Assembly: GCA_035640715.1 (NCBI GenBank) | Contig: DASQVO010000317.1 | Span: 1 to 7,699 of the forward strand | DNA from: DASQVO01 sp035640715 | GTDB lineage: Bacteria; Actinomycetota; Actinomycetes; Streptosporangiales; Streptosporangiaceae | DNA: 7,699 bases | Direction: 5' to 3' | Shown: positions 4,769-7,699 of the stretch, piece after piece | Position numbering within the stretch: position 1 is the first letter of the stretch | How the letters are laid out: each line of letters starts with the position of its first letter | The notes under the pieces: generated by a model | What the model was told of the DNA's origin: nothing | Databases searched by the model: none | Seen by the model: only the letters and a program-made list of their open reading frames with translations | Position numbers and translations under genes: made by a program

Positions 4769-5725
4769 ATGATCGAGACGGAGGGCCTGAAGAAATCCTT
4801 CGGCACCGTCCGGGCGCTGGACGGATTGGACCTTGCCGTACCCGGCGGCAGCGTGTGCGCACTGCTCGGCCCGAACGGCGCAGGCAAGACCACAGCGATC
4901 CGGGTGCTGGCCACCCTCACCCGACCTGACGCCGGGTCGGCCCGGATCGCCGGCCAGGACGTCGTCCGGCATCCTGGGCAGGTACGCCGCCGCATCGGCC
5001 TTGCCGGTCAGCACGCCGCCGTGGATGATGACCTCACCGGGCGGGAGAACCTGTTCATACTCGGGCTCATGTACCACCTGGGCCGCCGTGGTGCCCGGCA
5101 GCGAGCGGACGCCCTGCTCGCGCAGTTCGGCCTGGCGGACGCGGCGGACCGGCTGGTGAAGACATGGTCGGGCGGGATGCGCCGGCGGCTGGACCTGCTG
5201 GCCAGCCTGGTCGTCGCACCACCGGTCCTGTTCCTCGATGAACCGACCACCGGCCTGGACCCGCGCAGCCGGGCAGAGATCTGGGCGACTATACGTACCC
5301 TCGCATCGGGCGGGACGACGATCCTGCTCACGACGCAGCACCTGGACGAAGCCGATCGCCTGGCCAGCTACGTCGTCATCATCGACGCGGGCCGGGTGAC
5401 CGCCCACGGCCGGCCCGCCACGCTCAAGGCCGCCATCGGGACCCGCATCGACGTGGTGACCGGCACCGCCGAAGATCTTCCGGTGGCGGTGGCCGTCCTC
5501 TCCCGCTGGGCGACACACCCGCCCACGGTTGAGGCCGGGGAGCGGCGCCTGACCGCGCCCGTCGCGGCGGATGCGGTAACCCTGCCCGAGCTGGTACGCC
5601 AGCTTGACGCCGCGGGCGTGCAGGCCGAGGACGTCAGCGTCCGCCGTCCCACCCTCGACGAGGTTTTCCTCAACCGGACGGGCGCTGCACCGGCCAGGGC
5701 TGCGGGCTCGGAGACGGCCGCGTGA
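4769..5725 (+). CDS. drrA: DrrA-type ABC exporter ATP-binding protein
   Basis: Numbered from the ATG at 4769, the 318-residue ATPase has Walker A GPNGAGKTT (34-42), Q-loop Gln81, the signature WSGGMRRRLD (133-142), Walker B VLFLDEP (153-159) followed by TTGLD, and the switch His191 in TTQHLDEAD. The C-terminal extension of about 110 residues, ending RRPTLDEVFLNRTG, is characteristic of the daunorubicin-resistance DrrA group. Starts at 4715 (ATG after GGAAG) and 4763 (GTG after GGGAGA) are also possible. I prefer 4769 because MIETEGLKKSFG matches the usual family start and AGGA lies 7 nt upstream. It should power export of a hydrophobic drug-like compound with the permease encoded next, with which it overlaps by 4 nt. 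It follows the E2 relic closely, so it is probably read from the hydrolase promoter. All catalytic residues are intact. The gene symbol is by family; the substrate is unknown. Confidence 0.92.
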   Translation: MIETEGLKKSFGTVRALDGLDLAVPGGSVCALLGPNGAGKTTAIRVLATLTRPDAGSARIAGQDVVRHPGQVRRRIGLAGQHAAVDDDLTGRENLFILGLMYHLGRRGARQRADALLAQFGLADAADRLVKTWSGGMRRRLDLLASLVVAPPVLFLDEPTTGLDPRSRAEIWATIRTLASGGTTILLTTQHLDEADRLASYVVIIDAGRVTAHGRPATLKAAIGTRIDVVTGTAEDLPVAVAVLSRWATHPPTVEAGERRLTAPVAADAVTLPELVRQLDAAGVQAEDVSVRRPTLDEVFLNRTGAAPARAAGSETAA

Positions 5726-6552
5726 ACCCCACAGCCTGGGCCGGTTCAGCCACCGTCGGGATGGCGACCCGTGCCCGCTGGGCCCTGATCGACGGCCTCG
5801 CCGCCGCCGAACGCCTGATCACCAAGCTCAAGCACGAGCCGGCCTCGATTGCGCTGACTCTCGGCGCACCCGTCGTCTTGGTGGTCATCTTCGGATACAT
5901 CTTCGGCAGCGCCATTAAAGTTCCGGACGGCGGTAACTACCGCGAGTATCTGGTCCCCGGCTTGTACGTCACGATCGCGGCCAACATCCTGCCGCCGATG
6001 GTCACCATGGCGCGGGACAGCACCCGGGGGGTGGTTGATCGCTTCCGGTCAATGCCGATCAACCGCGCGGTGGTCCCGTTCGGCCAGGCCACCGCCACCG
6101 CCATCTACGGGCTGGCGAACTTCCTCCTAATGGCGCTGTGCGGCCTGGCGGTCGGCTGGCGAATCCACCGCGGCGCCGGTTACGCCCTCATTGCGCTGGC
6201 CCTCCTGGTCGCCTTCCAGATAGCCATGACCTGGGTCGGCATGTACCTGGGCCTGCTGATCGGGAACGAAGAAGCAGCCGCACAGACCGGAATCGTGATC
6301 TTCCCCATCACCATGGTCTCCAATGTGTTCGTTCCCACCTCGGGCATGCCGGCCTGGCTCCGCCTGCTCGCGGACTGGAACCCGGTCAGTGCCCTCGCCA
6401 CCGCCGTGCGCCACCTGCTCGGCAACCCCACACCCGTCAACCGGGCCTGGCCCCTGGAACACCCAATCGCCGCATCGCTCGCCTGGACGGCCGTCCTGTT
6501 GGCCATCTTTATCCCACTGTGCACGGTCCGATACGCGCGCTCGAGAAGATGA
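5722..6552 (+). CDS. drrB: DrrB-type ABC-2 exporter permease
   Basis: A 276-residue membrane protein starts at a GTG whose last two bases and the following A form the TGA stop of drrA, a 4-nt overlap typical of translational coupling. GGAG (5710-5713) lies 8 nt upstream. About six membrane helices can be placed near residues 41-64, 80-97, 122-146, 153-180, 188-206 and 248-268. Family marks are GNYREYLVPGLY (71-82), GVVDRFRSMPINR (103-115) between the second and third helices, NVFVPTSGMPAWLR (201-214) and WNPVSALATAVRHLLGNP (219-236). These are ABC-2 transporter features of the DrrB group. It forms the channel for the adjacent ATPase, probably two copies of each, exporting a lipophilic small molecule. 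It is full length. It is the last gene before the insertion sequence, which lies 52 nt past its stop. Confidence 0.92.
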   Translation: MNPTAWAGSATVGMATRARWALIDGLAAAERLITKLKHEPASIALTLGAPVVLVVIFGYIFGSAIKVPDGGNYREYLVPGLYVTIAANILPPMVTMARDSTRGVVDRFRSMPINRAVVPFGQATATAIYGLANFLLMALCGLAVGWRIHRGAGYALIALALLVAFQIAMTWVGMYLGLLIGNEEAAAQTGIVIFPITMVSNVFVPTSGMPAWLRLLADWNPVSALATAVRHLLGNPTPVNRAWPLEHPIAASLAWTAVLLAIFIPLCTVRYARSRR

Positions 6553-6589
6553 CCCCAGGTGCCAAGTAGTGAGGTAAGCCAAGCCCCCA

Positions 6590-6607
6590 GCCTCAGACGC
6601 CTGAGGC
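6590..6607 (+). terminator. Stem-loop downstream of drrB, partly built from the IS end
   Basis: GCCTCAG (6590-6596) pairs with CTGAGGC (6601-6607) around ACGC. It lies 37 nt past the drrB stop and is the likely terminator of the exporter unit. The last three bases of the stem belong to the insertion sequence. Without the IS the flanks (CTCAG and CTGAG) would still pair over 5 bp, so the IS landed in an existing hairpin. Confidence 0.45.
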
Positions 6608-6618
6608 GCGTTATGTGG
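6605..6618 (+). repeat. Left terminal inverted repeat of the IS
   Basis: GGCGCGTTATGTGG matches the other end exactly over 14 bp, and the match continues weakly (TT and GT shared) to about 20 bp. The transposase stop codon at 6624-6626 lies just inside it. Confidence 0.75.
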
Positions 6619-6623
6619 ATTGG

Positions 6624-7484
6624 TTATATGAGTTGGAGCCGTAGCAGGGTGTGGGCGGCCAGGGTGGCGGCGACCCTGGTGAGCAGGCCCCAGAAGGTGT
6701 GGGCTCCGTGACGGGCCAGCTCAAGACGGTCGGTGATCTCCCCATAGCTGGTCTCGACCCGGTTGCGCAGCGCGGCGACCGGGCGGCGCTGGGCTGTGCT
6801 GAGCTGGTGGCGCTGGGCGCGGGAATGGGCAAGTACCACCTGGGTTCCGCGCGCAGCCTGGCCGGCGGCGAAGGGGCGGCCGGTGAACCCGCGATCCAGC
6901 AGCAGCCCGGCCGGCGGCCTGATGCCGTCCAGCAGGTCATCGGCGACCTCGCGCTCATTGACGGCGGCCGGCACGATGCCCCAGCCGCGCACGATCCGCG
7001 AGCCCAGGTCGGCGCGGATGGCCAGCCGGAACCCGTAGAACCATTCGGCGTGGGCGGCGTCCCGGCCGAACCTGGCGGCCAGCCCGGCCGGCCCGGTCCA
7101 GCCGTCCGGGCCGCGGACCCGGGAGGGGTGCCTGACCGGCAGCGCCGAGGTATCGATCTGCTGCCAGCAGTCCTCGGGGAGCCGGGCGGCCAGGTGGGCG
7201 CGGAGGGTCTCGAAGGCGCCCCACAGCCAGCGGGCGCGCCGGTTGAATTCGCTTTGGGCCGGCAGGCGCGGGAACAGGTGAGCCCACTCGCGTCTGACCT
7301 CGGCCAGCCAGCCGGCCTCGGAGCGCCGGGCGAGCAGGTGGCGGGCCAGCGCGACGGTGAGCACCTCGGCGTCAGAGCAGGCCGGAACCGGCCCGGGGCG
7401 GGGCGGGATGGCCACCACCTTGTCAGTGATGGCGTCATCAATCAGCACGTAGATGTGGACGAACAGGTCTTCGGTTGGCAGCAT
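6624..7484 (-). CDS. IS982-family DDE transposase
   Basis: A 286-residue protein starts at the ATG at 7482-7484, with GGAGG on the minus strand (7495-7499) 10 nt upstream. The N-terminal part, MLPTEDLFVHIYVLIDDAI then CSDAEVLTVAL and FPRLPAQSEFNRRAR, is the helical DNA-binding region. The catalytic core has Asp111 in QQIDTSALPV, EWFYGFRLAI (147-156), Asp197 in LLLDRGFTG, and Glu244 in RNRVETSYGEI, followed by the C-terminal TFWGLLTRVAATLAAHTLLR. This DDE spacing and the WF.GF.L motif are those of IS982 transposases. It cuts and joins the IS ends. No frameshift or missing catalytic residue is visible, so it may be functional. It is transcribed convergently towards drrB. Confidence 0.9.
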   Translation of the reverse strand: MLPTEDLFVHIYVLIDDAITDKVVAIPPRPGPVPACSDAEVLTVALARHLLARRSEAGWLAEVRREWAHLFPRLPAQSEFNRRARWLWGAFETLRAHLAARLPEDCWQQIDTSALPVRHPSRVRGPDGWTGPAGLAARFGRDAAHAEWFYGFRLAIRADLGSRIVRGWGIVPAAVNEREVADDLLDGIRPPAGLLLDRGFTGRPFAAGQAARGTQVVLAHSRAQRHQLSTAQRRPVAALRNRVETSYGEITDRLELARHGAHTFWGLLTRVAATLAAHTLLRLQLI

Positions 7485-7564
7485 CGGAGCAGGGCCTCCA
7501 CGGCGGAGACGAGCGTTGACACCCGTTTCGTTGCCGTGGGGGCTCCCTTCCTATCAAGACGAAC

Positions 7565-7578
7565 CCACATAACGCGCC
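7565..7578 (-). repeat. Right terminal inverted repeat of the IS
   Basis: This is the exact inverted copy of the left 14-bp end. The interval between it and the transposase start (about 80 bp) should hold the transposase promoter; I could not pick out convincing -35/-10 boxes. Confidence 0.75.
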
Positions 7579-7623
7579 TGAGAACAACAAGGTTGCCGAT
7601 CTCCGCGCTGATGCTCAACGAAA

Positions 7624-7698
7624 TCAAGACCTCAGCAGAGCACAGATCGACTTGATCTGCGTGTCCCACTCGATCAGCGCCGGAGGTCCTGCGGTCCG
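7624..7698 (-). pseudogene. C-terminal scrap possibly of a DUF692/MNIO-type protein
   Basis: Entering from the right edge on the minus strand, one frame reads RTAGPPALIEWDTQIKSICA, then LLRS and a TGA at 7624-7626. LIEWDT followed by a short helix resembles, from memory, the C-terminal (T/A)L(I/V)E(W/R)D..(I/L)P.L..LL motif of DUF692 proteins, the multinuclear-iron enzymes that modify ribosomal peptides. Only about 24 residues are visible, the proline after the motif is missing, and the stop comes earlier than expected. It may be a decayed gene whose body lies outside the window. Chance similarity cannot be excluded. Confidence 0.3.
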
Positions 7699-7699
7699 C

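Larger units (their letters stand above)
6605..7578 (-). mobile_element. IS982-family insertion sequence, apparently complete
   Basis: A 974-bp element is bounded by inverted repeats that begin GGCGCGTTATGTGG on each end (6605-6618 and, inverted, 7565-7578). TGA lies immediately outside both ends (6602-6604 and 7579-7581) and is the best target-duplication candidate. The larger direct match GCCTGAG (6599-6605 and 7576-7582) straddles the ends and makes the exact boundary ambiguous by a few bases. Inside is one full-length transposase on the minus strand. Size and content fit the IS982 family. Both ends and the gene look intact, so the element may be recent and still active. Confidence 0.75.

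Noticed and set aside
4559..5518. 319-codon minus-strand frame across drrA
   Set aside because: It is fully antisense to an ABC ATPase with every motif intact, and its own translation has no recognisable domain.
6651..7655. 334-codon plus-strand frame across the insertion sequence
   Set aside because: It is antisense to the IS982 transposase and ends outside the IS; its G/P/A-rich translation has no domain.

Overview
This is a high-GC window with strongly G/C-biased third codon positions, GTG/TTG starts and DrrAB/TetR gene families. It points to an actinobacterium, probably antibiotic-producing or soil-dwelling; nothing in the sequence fixes the genus. No ribosomal RNA, CRISPR array or intact tRNA is visible.

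Left part (about 1-1509) is a gene graveyard. It holds a tyrosine-recombinase (integrase) relic whose middle is deleted, a C-terminal scrap of what looks like the lipid II flippase MurJ on the opposite strand, a small frameshifted gene on the minus strand, two perfect 10-bp G/C-rich stem-loops, and a stretch that resembles the anticodon and T-arm half of a tRNA-Met(CAU). An integrase relic beside a tRNA-like relic suggests the debris of an integrative element.

Middle-left (1510-2401) carries a small helix-turn-helix protein overlapped by a short hypothetical ORF; the pair may be one frameshifted gene. It is followed by a perfect 18-bp inverted repeat around a 44-nt spacer, then a two-copy 31-bp direct repeat bearing four TGAGCA boxes. 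Both repeats are unassigned.

Centre (2402-6552) is the functional heart. A TetR-family repressor gene is read leftwards. Diverging from it is a rightward unit: an alpha/beta hydrolase, the broken catalytic domain of a 2-oxoacid dehydrogenase E2 acyltransferase, and a DrrA/DrrB-type ABC exporter (ATPase and permease overlapping by 4 nt). The 80-bp divergent promoter carries inverted half-sites CTGTAC/GTACAG. The likely logic is a ligand-induced detoxification cassette in which TetR senses a small molecule, the hydrolase cleaves it or a relative, and DrrAB exports it. The E2 relic is a passenger that has lost its active-site motif.

Right part (6553-7699) is an apparently intact IS982-type insertion sequence. 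It has 14-bp perfect terminal inverted repeats, a probable 3-bp TGA target duplication and a full-length DDE transposase. It sits directly in the stem-loop just downstream of drrB. Past it, on the minus strand at the window edge, is a short C-terminal scrap that may belong to a DUF692/MNIO protein.

I see no wholly novel multi-gene system. The most interesting points are the tRNA-like relic, the 80-bp palindromic element, the HTH gene pair and the repeated internal deletions in otherwise recognisable genes.
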